Part shown: positions 45,029-55,403 of the stretch, in pieces
How positions within the stretch are numbered: the stretch's first letter is position 1
Layout of the letters: every line of letters begins with the position of its first letter
Assembly (NCBI RefSeq): GCF_016862315.1
Contig: NZ_BOMS01000014.1
Location: 248,001 to 312,000 of the forward strand
Origin: Actinoplanes palleronii
GTDB lineage: Bacteria; Actinomycetota; Actinomycetes; Mycobacteriales; Micromonosporaceae
Direction of reading: 5' to 3'
Length of the DNA: 64,000 bases
Notes under the pieces: generated by a model
The model's input: only the letters and a program-made list of their open reading frames with translations
What the model was told of the DNA's origin: nothing
Database searches by the model: none
Translations under genes and position numbers: made by a program

Positions 45029-46057
45029 ATGCGTATCGGCGTGCTCACCGGCGGCGGCGACTGCCCCGGTCTCAACGCGGTCATCCGGGCCGTTGTCCGC
45101 AAGGGCGTCACCGCTTACGGCCACGAGTTCGTCGGGTTCCGCGACGGCTGGAAGGGCCCGCTGGAGGGTCTGACGAAGCCGCTGGGCATCGCGGAGGTCC
45201 GTGGCATCCTGCCGCGCGGCGGCACGATCCTGGGCTCCTCCCGCACCAACCCCTTCAAGATCGAGGGTGGCGTCGAGCGGATCAAGGCCAACCTGGCCGA
45301 GCAGGGCGTCGACGCTCTGGTCGCGATCGGCGGCGAGGACACCCTCGGCGTCGCGACCAAGCTGAACGACCTCGGCGTGAACGTCGTCGGCGTGCCGAAG
45401 ACGATCGACAACGACCTCAACGCGACCGACTTCACCTTCGGTTTCGACACCGCGGTGAACATCGCGATGGAGGCCATCGACCGGCTGCACACCACCGCCG
45501 AGTCGCACCACCGCACCCTGGTCGTCGAGGTCATGGGCCGGCACGCCGGCTGGATCGCGCTGCACGCCGGCCTCGCCGGTGGCGCGAACGTGATCCTCCT
45601 GCCGGAGCGCAAGTTCGACGTCGACCAGGTCGCGACGTACGTGACCAAGCGCTTCCAGGTCGAGTACGCGCCGATCGTCGTGGTCGCCGAGGGCGCCCAG
45701 CCGCTGGACGGCCAGATGGTCACGCACAACCAGGAGCTCGACAGCTTCGGCCACGTCCGCCTCGGCGGCATCGGCCAGTGGCTGGCGCAGCAGTTGGAGG
45801 AGAAGACCGGCAAGGAGGCCCGCACGGTCGTCCTCGGTCACATCCAGCGCGGTGGCACCCCGACCGCGTTCGACCGGGTGCTCTCCACCCGCTTCGGCCT
45901 GCAGGCGATCGACGCGGTGCACGAGGGCGACTTCGGCAAGATGATGGCGCTGCGCGGCACCGACATCGTCCGAGTCCCGCTGATCGACGGCACCGGCGAG
46001 CTCAAGACCGTTCCGCTGGAGCGGTACCAAGAGGCCGAGGTCTTCTTCGGCAACTGA
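45029..46057 (+). CDS. pfkA: 6-phosphofructokinase, predicted pyrophosphate-dependent type
   Basis: A 342-residue phosphofructokinase of glycolysis. It has TGGGDCPGLNAVIR at the start, the catalytic PKTIDNDL (Asp 127/129), MGRHAGW and HIQRGGTP. In E. coli ATP-PFK positions 104 and 124 are both Gly. Here GGED gives Asp 104 and VPKT gives Lys 124, the pair characteristic of PPi-dependent enzymes such as that of Amycolatopsis methanolica. The phosphoryl donor is thus probably PPi. The ATG has GAGGAG 6 bases upstream. The gene is followed by a strong terminator. Confidence 0.93.
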   Translation: MRIGVLTGGGDCPGLNAVIRAVVRKGVTAYGHEFVGFRDGWKGPLEGLTKPLGIAEVRGILPRGGTILGSSRTNPFKIEGGVERIKANLAEQGVDALVAIGGEDTLGVATKLNDLGVNVVGVPKTIDNDLNATDFTFGFDTAVNIAMEAIDRLHTTAESHHRTLVVEVMGRHAGWIALHAGLAGGANVILLPERKFDVDQVATYVTKRFQVEYAPIVVVAEGAQPLDGQMVTHNQELDSFGHVRLGGIGQWLAQQLEEKTGKEARTVVLGHIQRGGTPTAFDRVLSTRFGLQAIDAVHEGDFGKMMALRGTDIVRVPLIDGTGELKTVPLERYQEAEVFFGN

Positions 46058-46067
46058 TCGTGCTGTG

Positions 46068-46106
46068 ATGAATGCCGGGGGCGGCTCGCCCCCGGCATTC
46101 ATTTTT
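46068..46106 (+). terminator. Intrinsic terminator of pfkA
   Basis: TGAATGCCGGGGGCG pairs perfectly with its complement over a gct loop and is followed by TTTTTG, a textbook Rho-independent terminator. Confidence 0.93.
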
Positions 46107-46123
46107 GTGAACGGAGCTTCGCG

Positions 46124-46936
46124 TTGACCAAGCACACCGTCGCGGTCCTCGGCACCGGCAAGATGGGCGAGGTCGTCCTCGCCGGCCTGCTGCGATCCGG
46201 CTGGCCGGTCGACCGGCTGCTGATCACCGCCCGTCGTCCGGAGCGTGGCGCGGAGCTGTCCGGAAAATACGGTGTTGCGGTGGTCGGCAACGTGGAGGCG
46301 GCCGCCCGTGCCGACATCCTGGCGATCGGGGTCAAGCCTCAGGACGCCGGGAAGCTGCTGGACGAAATCGGTCCCGCGCTCCCCGCCGGGAAGCTCGTCG
46401 TCTCGCTCTGCGCCGGCCTGCCGACCGGGTTCTTCGCGGCCCGGCTGCCCGAGGGCACCCCGGTGATCCGGGTGATGACCAATACCCCGGCGCTCGTCGA
46501 CCAGGGGATGACCGCGATCTCCGCGGGTCCGCACGCCACCGAGGAGCACCTGGCGCTCGCCGAGGAGATGTTCCGGCCGGTCGGTTCGACCGTCCGGGTC
46601 CCGGAGTCCCAGCAGGACGCGGTCACCGCGCTCTCCGGCTCCGGCCCGGCCTACTTCTATCTCCTGGTCGAAGCCATGATCGACGCAGGTGTCCTGCTCG
46701 GTCTGCCTCGCCCGGTCGCACACGAGCTGATCGTCCAGACCGCGATCGGCTCCGCGACGATGCTCCGCGACGCCGGCGAACACCCCGTCAAACTCCGCGA
46801 AGCGGTCACCTCACCGGCCGGCACCACGGCCGCCGCGCTCCGCCAACTGGAGATCCACGGCGTCCGCGCCGCGATGTCCGCCGCCCTCGAGGCCGCCCGG
46901 GACCGTGCCCGCGAGATCGCCGCGCAAGCCGTCTGA
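46124..46936 (+). CDS. proC: Pyrroline-5-carboxylate reductase
   Basis: Last step of proline synthesis, NAD(P)H-dependent. The 270-residue protein has the dinucleotide loop VLGTGKMGEVVLAGLL, the IGVKPQD segment, the SGSGPAYFYLLVEAMIDAGVLLGLPR signature and the closing TSPAGTTAAALRQLE. It uses a TTG start, with GGAG about 8 bases upstream, only 18 bases beyond the pfkA terminator. It is therefore probably transcribed from its own promoter within or just after that hairpin, or by read-through. Confidence 0.94.
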   Translation: MTKHTVAVLGTGKMGEVVLAGLLRSGWPVDRLLITARRPERGAELSGKYGVAVVGNVEAAARADILAIGVKPQDAGKLLDEIGPALPAGKLVVSLCAGLPTGFFAARLPEGTPVIRVMTNTPALVDQGMTAISAGPHATEEHLALAEEMFRPVGSTVRVPESQQDAVTALSGSGPAYFYLLVEAMIDAGVLLGLPRPVAHELIVQTAIGSATMLRDAGEHPVKLREAVTSPAGTTAAALRQLEIHGVRAAMSAALEAARDRAREIAAQAV

Positions 46937-46940
46937 TCAA

Positions 46941-46997
46941 CCCCTATTCGGTACGAACAACGGAGCTCCCGCCGGAGGCTACGAGCCACGCCCCGGG
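46941..46997 (+). repeat. Post-stop repeat module, left copy
   Basis: About 55 bases starting 4 bases after the proC stop. They match, on the other strand, the module that begins immediately after the DUF429 stop (47416-47473), about 46 of 55 positions. The shared core is CCGCCGGAGGCTAC and AGCCACGCCCC. Confidence 0.8.
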
Positions 46998-47054
46998 GGA
47001 GGGGCCGCGCGACGCCGCGGCCGGTCGGGACCGCAGCGCGGCTGCTGGCCGCGA

Positions 47055-47097
47055 GCGTGTGGAGTTCGGGCGCGCAGCGCGCCCGAACTCCACACGC
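47055..47097. terminator. 21-bp perfect palindrome with one-base centre
   Basis: GCGTGTGGAGTTCGGGCGCGC is followed by a single A and then its exact reverse complement. It would fold as a 19- to 20-bp stem and lies in the gap between converging proC and DUF429 genes. Confidence 0.75.
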
Positions 47098-47145
47098 AGC
47101 GCCAGACGGCGGCCCGCTCCGGAGAGCGGCGCGGTGAGGGGTTCC

Positions 47146-47198
47146 GGCTGGTTCTCAGGGGTGTCTCCGCGCTGCGGAGACACCCCTGAGAACCAGCC
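47146..47198. terminator. 25-bp perfect hairpin, second copy of the CTCAGGGGTGTCTCCGC element
   Basis: Twenty-five bases (GGCTGGTTCTCAGGGGTGTC followed by TCCGC) pair exactly with their complement over a gct loop. The inner 17 pairs are identical to the hairpin at 3046-3082. Confidence 0.8.
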
Positions 47199-47401
47199 AA
47201 AGTCTGTGGGCGCGGCCGGGCGGTGCGTGGCTGCGGTCCGGCGTGCGCGGAATCTTCTGGGGGGCGAGGCTGGGCCGGGAGCAGCCGCGGTCTGGCGCGG
47301 GTGTGCACAGCTGGTTCTGAGGGCCGTTATCCCGGTCTGATAAGGGCGCTGGGAGCCAGCCGAAGTCTGGGGGCGCGGCTGGGCGGTGCGTGGCTGCGGT
47401 C
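47193..47401 (+). repeat. 46-bp direct repeat, 163 bp apart
   Basis: 47193-47238 and 47356-47401 differ at only three of 46 positions; both start CCAGCC and end GCGTGGCTGCGGTC. A weaker hairpin lies between them (about 47308-47361). Confidence 0.8.
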
Positions 47402-47415
47402 TCGCGTGGCCGCTG

Positions 47416-47473
47416 CCCGGGGGCGTGGCTGGTAGCCTCCGGCGGGGACTCCTTTATTCGTACAAAATAGGGT
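47416..47473 (-). repeat. Post-stop repeat module, right copy
   Basis: Inverted partner of the module at 46941-46997. It starts directly after the TAA of the DUF429 gene. Together they bound a 533-base region that holds no plausible gene. Confidence 0.8.
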
Positions 47474-48151
47474 TTAGTACCAAATAGCGATCTGGCTGTC
47501 GCCGTCTTCCTCGGGTGGGGAGGGGTAGGACAGGGCGGTGCCGGTGGCGACGCGGTGGGCGGTCCAGGCGACCGCGGCGGCGTCCAGGATGTCGTCGGGC
47601 GGGGCCTGGCCGGCCGGGCCGAGCTGGTCGGGCAGGACGATGCCGTGGCGGGCCAGGAGTTCGCGGCGGCGGGCCTGACCGGCCCAGGTCTTCTTGGCGA
47701 ACGGGAGCGTCTCGCCGGCCATGGTCCGGAACGACACCTCCGGGTGGGCCTCGAAGAGCAGCTTGGGGTGACGTTCCCAGAGCGCGTTGGCCTCGAGCAG
47801 CTTGGGCCGCAGCGCCCAGGACTGGCGGCTGAGGCCGGCGCCGGTGAGTTCACGGCACAGGCGGTTGGCGGTGGCGAAGTCCGGTTCCATCCAGACCGCG
47901 CGTGGCGGCACCCGGAACACGCTGCCGCGGCGGGGGCCGAGCTGGTCGGCGGCGAGCGTGTCGGCGCTGCGCCAGCGGTCGGGCAGCATGCCGAGCGGGA
48001 TGTCGACACCGATCACCGCGGCGCCGGAGCTGCCCGCGACGATCTCGTAGAGCGTGGAGGCGAGCACCGCACGGCCGAAGGCGCCGTCGCGGAGCTCGAC
48101 GCCTACCCAGCCGAGGGCGTAGGCGTCGACGCCGATCACGTGAAGGCTCAT
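47474..48151 (-). CDS. DUF429 family protein
   Basis: A 225-residue protein of the DUF429 family, thought to have an RNase H-like fold. Seen: the opening GVDAYALGWVGVEL with an early Asp, GVDIPLGM with a second acidic position, the PPRAVWMEPDF and FEAHPEVSFRTM segments typical of the family, and ILDAAAVAWTAHR near the end. These acidic residues could bind metal. The biochemical role is unknown. It lies 7 bases downstream of a small gene on the same strand and converges with proC across the repeat-filled gap. Confidence 0.87.
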   Translation of the reverse strand: MSLHVIGVDAYALGWVGVELRDGAFGRAVLASTLYEIVAGSSGAAVIGVDIPLGMLPDRWRSADTLAADQLGPRRGSVFRVPPRAVWMEPDFATANRLCRELTGAGLSRQSWALRPKLLEANALWERHPKLLFEAHPEVSFRTMAGETLPFAKKTWAGQARRRELLARHGIVLPDQLGPAGQAPPDDILDAAAVAWTAHRVATGTALSYPSPPEEDGDSQIAIWY

Positions 48152-48158
48152 CGGCAGC

Positions 48159-48395
48159 TCAGCGGAGCAGCGGCCGCACGACGGCCGGGACCGGCTCGCG
48201 ACCGGGCCGGACCGGCTCGGAAACGTCGATTTCCGCGGCGGGGCCGGGCTGCCGGTGGGCAGACTGGGTGCCGGACCGCGGGGTCGGTCCGTGGTGCGAG
48301 GCCACATTGACCACCGGCGGGACCGGGCCGCGGTGGCGGTCCAAATCGGTCACGCCACCGGTGGGGGCGTCAATGCTGACGTCGAAGATGGTCAT
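48159..48395 (-). CDS. Small Pro-rich hypothetical protein
   Basis: A 78-residue protein, MTIFDVSIDAPTGGVTD at the start then Pro/Arg/His-rich without a recognisable domain. Evidence that it is real: the ATG has TAGTCT exactly 6 bases upstream, the spacing of leaderless genes in this window, and the DUF429 gene follows after 7 bases. No homolog is recognised. Confidence 0.5.
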   Translation of the reverse strand: MTIFDVSIDAPTGGVTDLDRHRGPVPPVVNVASHHGPTPRSGTQSAHRQPGPAAEIDVSEPVRPGREPVPAVVRPLLR

Positions 48396-48401
48396 GACCG
48401 A

Positions 48402-48407
48402 AGACTA
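48402..48407 (-). promoter_or_regulatory. Putative -10 of the small gene-DUF429 unit
   Basis: TAGTCT on the minus strand, 6 bases before the ATG, with no ribosome site. Confidence 0.4.
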
Positions 48408-48455
48408 CTGGGTGTGGTGGGTTGAATGCACGCCGTGTTTGCGCCCAAGCGTCTG

Positions 48456-48472
48456 TTAAAGAGACCTTAAAG
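48456..48472. promoter_or_regulatory. TTAAAG direct repeat upstream of the chitinase promoter
   Basis: TTAAAG occurs at 48456 and 48467, 11 bp apart, one helical turn, just upstream of the -35. This could be a regulator site; Streptomyces chitinase genes have a different direct repeat, so no regulator is named. Confidence 0.35.
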
Positions 48473-48485
48473 CTGTTCACCTCGC

Positions 48486-48515
48486 TTGACTGTTGTTAAT
48501 CGATGTGACTACGGT
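48486..48515 (+). promoter_or_regulatory. Chitinase promoter
   Basis: TTGACT (-35) and TACGGT (-10) with an 18-base spacer, followed by about 50 bases of AT-richer leader and a GAGGAG ribosome site. Confidence 0.6.
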
Positions 48516-48567
48516 CTCTGCATCCCTCCCTCTGGAAAGTTTCTTAAATAAAACTGAGGAGACCGTA

Positions 48568-50061
48568 GTGGGCAAAACCCTCCGCCGGGCGCTGCTCGTC
48601 AGCGCGGTCGTGATCGGGGCCTCCGCCTCGGTCCCGCTCGTGCAGGCGAACGCCGCGACCGCGTGTGCCACCGCCTGGTCTGCCACGGCCACCTATGTGA
48701 AGGACAACACCGCCTCACAGAGTGGCCACAACTACACCGCCAAGTGGTGGACCCAGAACGAGTCCCCGGCCACCCACAGTGGTGCCTGGGACGTCTGGAT
48801 CGACAGCGGCGTGTGTGGCGGTACGACCACCCCGACCACCGCTCCGACCACCACCCCGCCCACCACCACCCCGACGACGGCACCCACCACGACGCCGCCG
48901 ACCACCACCCCGACCACGGCACCGACCACGACGCCGCCGGGAACCTCGGGCAAGAACGTCGTCGGCTACTTCGCCGAGTGGGGCGTGTACGGCCGCAACT
49001 ACCACGTCAAGAACCTGGTCACCTCGGGTTCGGCCGCGAAGCTCACGCACATCCTGTACGCCTTCGGCAACACCACCGGCGGCCAGTGCTCGATCGGTGA
49101 CTCGTACGCCGACTACGACCGCGCGTACTCCGCGGCCGAGAGCGTCGACGGCGTCGCCGACACCTGGGACGCGGGCGCGCTGCGCGGCTCGTTCAACCAG
49201 CTGCGCAAGCTGAAGAAGCAGTACCCGAACATCAAGATCATCTGGTCGTTCGGTGGCTGGACCTGGTCCGGTGGCTTCACCCAGGCCGCCGCGAACCCGA
49301 CCGCGTTCGCGAACTCCTGCTACAACCTGGTCAAGGACTCCCGCTGGTCCGATGTCTTCGACGGCATCGACGTGGACTGGGAGTACCCGAACGCCTGTGG
49401 CCTGAGCTGCGACGCGAGCGGCCCGGACTCCTACAACAAGGTGATCTCGGCGCTGCGCACCAAGTTCGGCTCGAGCTTCCTGATCACCTCGGCCATCTCC
49501 GCGGACGGCTCCAACGGCGGCAAGCTCGACGTCGCCGACTACGCCTCCGGCATCGCGAAGCTGAACCTGGTCTTCCCGATGACGTACGACTACTTCGGCG
49601 CGTTCGCCGCGCAGGGCCCGACCGCCCCGCACTCGCCGCTGACCTCGTACACCGGTATCCCGCAGGCCGGGTTCTACTCGGACGCCGCGATTCAGAAGCT
49701 GAAGAGCAAGGGCGTTCCGGCCAGCAAGATCCTGCTCGGCATCGGCTTCTACGGCCGTGGCTGGACCGGGGTCACCCAGGCCGCTCCGGGTGGCAGCGCG
49801 ACCGGCGCCGCTCCCGGCACGTACGAGGCGGGCATCGAGGACTACAAGGTCCTCAAGTCCAGCTGCCCGGCCAACGGCACGGTGGCCGGCACCGCGTACG
49901 CGTACTGCGGCACCAACTGGTGGAGCTACGACACCCCGTCGACGATCGCCGGCAAGATGACCTACGCCAAGAACCAGGGTCTCGGCGGCGCGTTCTTCTG
50001 GGAGTTCTCCGGCGACACCAGCAACGGTGAGCTGATCAGCGCCATCAAGGGCAACCTGTAG
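48568..50061 (+). CDS. Secreted GH18 chitinase with N-terminal chitin-binding module
   Basis: A 497-residue extracellular enzyme. The GTG, 7 bases after GAGGAG, opens a signal peptide (KTLRRALLVSAVVIGASASV, cut near AQANA-like VQANA). Residues about 37-82 form a carbohydrate-binding module with WSATATYVKDNTASQSGHNYTAKWW, of CBM5/12 type. A Thr/Pro linker follows: three exact 13-residue repeats, TTTPTTAPTTTPP. The catalytic domain (about 130-497) has the GH18 signature FDGIDVDWEYP with the proton-donor Glu near 272, and FPMTYDYFG. It degrades chitin outside the cell. Confidence 0.95.
   Translation: MGKTLRRALLVSAVVIGASASVPLVQANAATACATAWSATATYVKDNTASQSGHNYTAKWWTQNESPATHSGAWDVWIDSGVCGGTTTPTTAPTTTPPTTTPTTAPTTTPPTTTPTTAPTTTPPGTSGKNVVGYFAEWGVYGRNYHVKNLVTSGSAAKLTHILYAFGNTTGGQCSIGDSYADYDRAYSAAESVDGVADTWDAGALRGSFNQLRKLKKQYPNIKIIWSFGGWTWSGGFTQAAANPTAFANSCYNLVKDSRWSDVFDGIDVDWEYPNACGLSCDASGPDSYNKVISALRTKFGSSFLITSAISADGSNGGKLDVADYASGIAKLNLVFPMTYDYFGAFAAQGPTAPHSPLTSYTGIPQAGFYSDAAIQKLKSKGVPASKILLGIGFYGRGWTGVTQAAPGGSATGAAPGTYEAGIEDYKVLKSSCPANGTVAGTAYAYCGTNWWSYDTPSTIAGKMTYAKNQGLGGAFFWEFSGDTSNGELISAIKGNL
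48823..48939 (+). repeat. Three 39-bp repeats encoding the Thr/Pro linker
   Basis: Each unit encodes TTTPTTAPTTTPP. Units two and three are almost identical at DNA level while unit one differs at wobble positions, so the last duplication is recent. Confidence 0.85.
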
Positions 50062-50074
50062 ATTTTTGAGAATG

Positions 50075-50108
50075 CGGGGCACCGGGTCCAGGCCCGGTGC
50101 CCCGTTTT
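50075..50108 (+). terminator. Intrinsic terminator of the chitinase gene
   Basis: CGGGGCACCGGG pairs with CCCGGTGCCCCG over a six-base loop, followed by TTTT. The aroG -10 hexamer begins three bases after the T run. Confidence 0.92.
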
Positions 50109-50110
50109 CG

Positions 50111-52526
<2,416 letters not shown>

Positions 52527-52569
52527 TTTCCCACAGGCGTGGCCCGGCGGTCCCGATGAATCCTTCGTG

Positions 52570-54078
52570 ATGGCGAAGACTTCTCGGGCCCGCAGGGCCA
52601 CTACCGCATTCGCGGCCACCGCTGTTGTCGTAGCCGGCAGCGTGGCAGTGACCCTTGCCGAGCCGGCCGCGGCCTTCTCGGCGACCGGAGCCTTCCAGGC
52701 CGTTGTCTCGACGGCACCCACGATCTCCAGCAGCTCGCCGACGGTGGGCGAGACCGAGGGCGGCACGGCTGTCGTCCTGCTGGGGACGGGCTTCAAGAAG
52801 GTCGACACCACCGACCCCGAGTCGGTCCTCTTCGGGGTGATCCCGGCGACCCGGATCGAGGTCGTCTCCGACACCAAGATGATCGCGGTCAGCCCCCCGG
52901 GCACCGGCACGGTCGTGATCACGGTGAAGACCAGCGGCGGCACCAGCCGCTCCGCCCCGAAGTTCGGGTACCGGATGCTGCTGACCGCCACCTTCGACAG
53001 TGTCGCTGCCAAGGCGATCGGCGGCACCGAGATCCCGGTCGAGGTCGGCGGGGGCTCGGTCGGCGTGTCGGCGACCGCGTTCGCGTCCATGAAGATCACC
53101 GCGACCGTCGGCGGCCTGGCCGCGAAGGTCAAATGGGTGGACGAGACGCACGTCAAGGTGGTCACCCCGGTGTCGATGAAGACCGGCCCGGCCGTCATCC
53201 AGTTCAACCACGACGGTTACGCCGGCACCCCGTCCACCTCGGTGGTCAACGTCTTCCCCTGGGTCAGCTCGACCGCGCCGACCGCGGCCAACGTCATCGG
53301 CGGCGACACCATCAAGATCGCTGGGGCCGGCTTCCTCAGCGTGGACGAGACGAACGCCGACGCGGTCACCATCGGCGGCGCCCCGGCGACCTCCTTCGAG
53401 GTCACCTCCGGAACCCTGATCACGGCCGTCGTACCGGCCACCAGCACCATCGGGACCGCAGTGGTCAAGGTGACCACACCGGACGCGTCCAGCGCGGACG
53501 ACGGGCCGCTGCTCAGCTACCGCGGACCGCTCGCCGTCGACATCGCCGACGACCAGTTCCTCCGGGCCGGCGGCGGCACGCACGTGCTGGCCGTCACCGG
53601 CGGCTCGCTCGGCGACAGCACCAAGGACTTCGCCGCCGCGCAGATCACCGTGCAGCTCGGCAAGACCAAGCTCACCCCGACCTACGTGGACGCCACCCAC
53701 CTGCGGGTCACCGTGCCGGCCTCGAACGCGGAGTCGGCCGAGGTGCGCCTGTTGCAGGGTGTCGTCCCCGGACCGGCGGTGACCGTGCCGATCGCGCCGG
53801 TGGTGACCGCTCTCTCGCTGATCGCCTCACCGATCACCGGTGGCAAGAGCATTCAGGTCAAGGTGGCCGGCCTGGGCGCCGCCACCGCGACCGACTTCAC
53901 CTTCGGTTCGAACGCGGCGACCTGCCAGAAGGGCAGCGCCAGCGCGACCGTGACGTACGTCTGCACCGTCCCGTCGGCGACCGATGCCGGTCCGGTGCAG
54001 GTGCGCTTCACCTCGGGTAGCGGTGCCGCGAGCCGGTACAGCGCTGCCGCCACGTTCAGCTACACGGACCTCGACTGA
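52570..54078 (+). CDS. Secreted IPT/TIG-domain protein, larger paralog
   Basis: A 502-residue exported protein. A signal peptide (residues 1-36, TTAFAATAVVVAGSVAVTLA, ending near AAAFSA) precedes several immunoglobulin-like IPT/TIG domains: APTISSSSPTVGETEGGTAVVLLGTGF (about 48), APTAANVIGGDTIKIAGAGF (about 237) and further beta-rich units. A C-terminal region has a Cys pair (ATCQKG, YVCTVP). There is no cell-wall anchor or membrane helix, so it is probably released or held by partners. The smaller paralog starts 14 bases later. Function unknown; adhesion or surface coating is a guess. Confidence 0.85.
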   Translation: MAKTSRARRATTAFAATAVVVAGSVAVTLAEPAAAFSATGAFQAVVSTAPTISSSSPTVGETEGGTAVVLLGTGFKKVDTTDPESVLFGVIPATRIEVVSDTKMIAVSPPGTGTVVITVKTSGGTSRSAPKFGYRMLLTATFDSVAAKAIGGTEIPVEVGGGSVGVSATAFASMKITATVGGLAAKVKWVDETHVKVVTPVSMKTGPAVIQFNHDGYAGTPSTSVVNVFPWVSSTAPTAANVIGGDTIKIAGAGFLSVDETNADAVTIGGAPATSFEVTSGTLITAVVPATSTIGTAVVKVTTPDASSADDGPLLSYRGPLAVDIADDQFLRAGGGTHVLAVTGGSLGDSTKDFAAAQITVQLGKTKLTPTYVDATHLRVTVPASNAESAEVRLLQGVVPGPAVTVPIAPVVTALSLIASPITGGKSIQVKVAGLGAATATDFTFGSNAATCQKGSASATVTYVCTVPSATDAGPVQVRFTSGSGAASRYSAAATFSYTDLD

Positions 54079-54092
54079 CGATGGAGATGGCC

Positions 54093-55343
54093 ATGACGCA
54101 CTCGAAGAAGTCCCGTCGTGCCGCCGGTATCGCCGTGGCGGCCGTGGTCGTGGTCGGCGGCGTGTCGGCGGCCGGCAGTGCCTTCGCGGCGCCGGCCCGG
54201 GTCCTCCCGTCCGGCACGGTGTCGGTGCTCGCCGAGAGCGACGCGCTGACCGTGGAGTTCGAGGACAAGGTCTCGGCCAAGCTGGCCGGTGGCACGGTCA
54301 TCCCGGTGACCGTCGGCGGCGGCACGGTGGGCGCCACGGCGGCCGCGTTCGGCGCCCTGAAGATCACCGCCAAGGTCGGTGGCACCGCCGCCAAGATCGC
54401 CTGGGTGGACGAGACCCACCTCAAGGTCATCGCGCCGTCGTACTCCAAGGCTGCCGCGGTGTCGATCCAGCTGTTCGTCAAGGGTGTCGCGCAGACCGAG
54501 TCGACCACGCTGGTGGCGTACCGCCCGACCGTCGCGACGGTGGCGCCCGCCAAGGTCAGCGCGGCCGGCGGCGCGCTCGTGACGATCAACGGCGCGGGCT
54601 TCCTCGCCGTCGACCCCGACGACCCGGACGCGGTCACCTTCGGCGACACCGCGGCGACCTCGTTCACCGTGCTCTCCGGCACCCGGATCACCGCCATCGC
54701 CCCGGCCGGGGTGGCCGGCGCCGCCGCGGTGACGATCAAGACCGACGGCGGCAGCAGCGAGGCCGGCGCCAAGACCAGCGTCACCTACGCGACCCCGCTG
54801 GGTGTCGACGTCAGCGACGAGCCGGCGTTCAAGGCCAGTGGCGGACCGCTGGTCCTCACCGTCACCGACGGGACGCTGGGCGACACCGCCAAGGAGTTCG
54901 CCACCCAGAAGCTCACCGTGCTGGTGGACAAGCGGGCGTTCAGCGCGACCTACGTCGACGCCACCCACCTGAAGATCGTCACCGGGGCCAGCGCGGCGGA
55001 CACCGCGCAGGTCGCGGTCGCCCGGGACGGCATCGTCGGCGCGGAGGCCACCGTGTCGGTCGTGCCGGTGGTGACCGCCCTCTCGGCGAACACCTCCACG
55101 CTGGCCGGCGGCGTCAAGGTCACCGTCAAGGTGGCCGGCACGAGCATCGGCGACTCGACCGGCATCATGTTCGGCGAGAACGAGGCGGTCTGCCTGAAGC
55201 AGGGCGCCGGCGCGACGACGACGTTCGCCTGCGTCGCGCCGCCGGCCACCGCGGCCGGGCCGGTCTGGGTCAGCTTCACCTCCGGTTCCGGCAAGGCCAG
55301 CCGGTTCACCAGCGCGGCGGCGTTCAGCTACACCGACAACTGA
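54093..55343 (+). CDS. Secreted IPT/TIG-domain protein, smaller paralog
   Basis: A 416-residue paralog of the preceding protein. It shares WVDETHLKV, the GAGFLAVDPDDPDAVTFGDTAATSF block, TYVDATHLK and the end SFTSGSGKASRF...FSYTD. It lacks the first TIG domain of the larger protein. Its signal peptide is RRAAGIAVAAVVVVGGVSAAGSAFA. The third of three clustered ATG codons is used because GGAG lies 7 bases upstream. The Cys pair near the C-terminus (AVCLKQG, FACVAPP) is retained. Probably co-translated with its neighbour; function unknown. Confidence 0.85.
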   Translation: MTHSKKSRRAAGIAVAAVVVVGGVSAAGSAFAAPARVLPSGTVSVLAESDALTVEFEDKVSAKLAGGTVIPVTVGGGTVGATAAAFGALKITAKVGGTAAKIAWVDETHLKVIAPSYSKAAAVSIQLFVKGVAQTESTTLVAYRPTVATVAPAKVSAAGGALVTINGAGFLAVDPDDPDAVTFGDTAATSFTVLSGTRITAIAPAGVAGAAAVTIKTDGGSSEAGAKTSVTYATPLGVDVSDEPAFKASGGPLVLTVTDGTLGDTAKEFATQKLTVLVDKRAFSATYVDATHLKIVTGASAADTAQVAVARDGIVGAEATVSVVPVVTALSANTSTLAGGVKVTVKVAGTSIGDSTGIMFGENEAVCLKQGAGATTTFACVAPPATAAGPVWVSFTSGSGKASRFTSAAAFSYTDN

Positions 55344-55373
55344 CGGCCCGCCGCGGCGGCGGCGGAGCACGAC

Positions 55374-55402
55374 AAGGGGTGGCCGATCTTCGGCCACCCC
55401 TT
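55374..55402. terminator. Bidirectional terminator
   Basis: AAGGGGTGGCCGA pairs perfectly with TCGGCCACCCCTT over a three-base loop, between the stops of the TIG gene and the converging pseudokinase gene. Confidence 0.85.
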
Positions 55403-55403
55403 C

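Noticed and set aside
46941..47473. Intact insertion sequence
   Set aside because: Inverted ends are present but there is no transposase frame and no target duplication; at most a MITE-like element.
47155..48009. Minus-strand frame reading through the repeat region into DUF429
   Set aside because: It is a different frame from the well-conserved DUF429 protein and its C-terminal part merely translates the hairpins and repeats.
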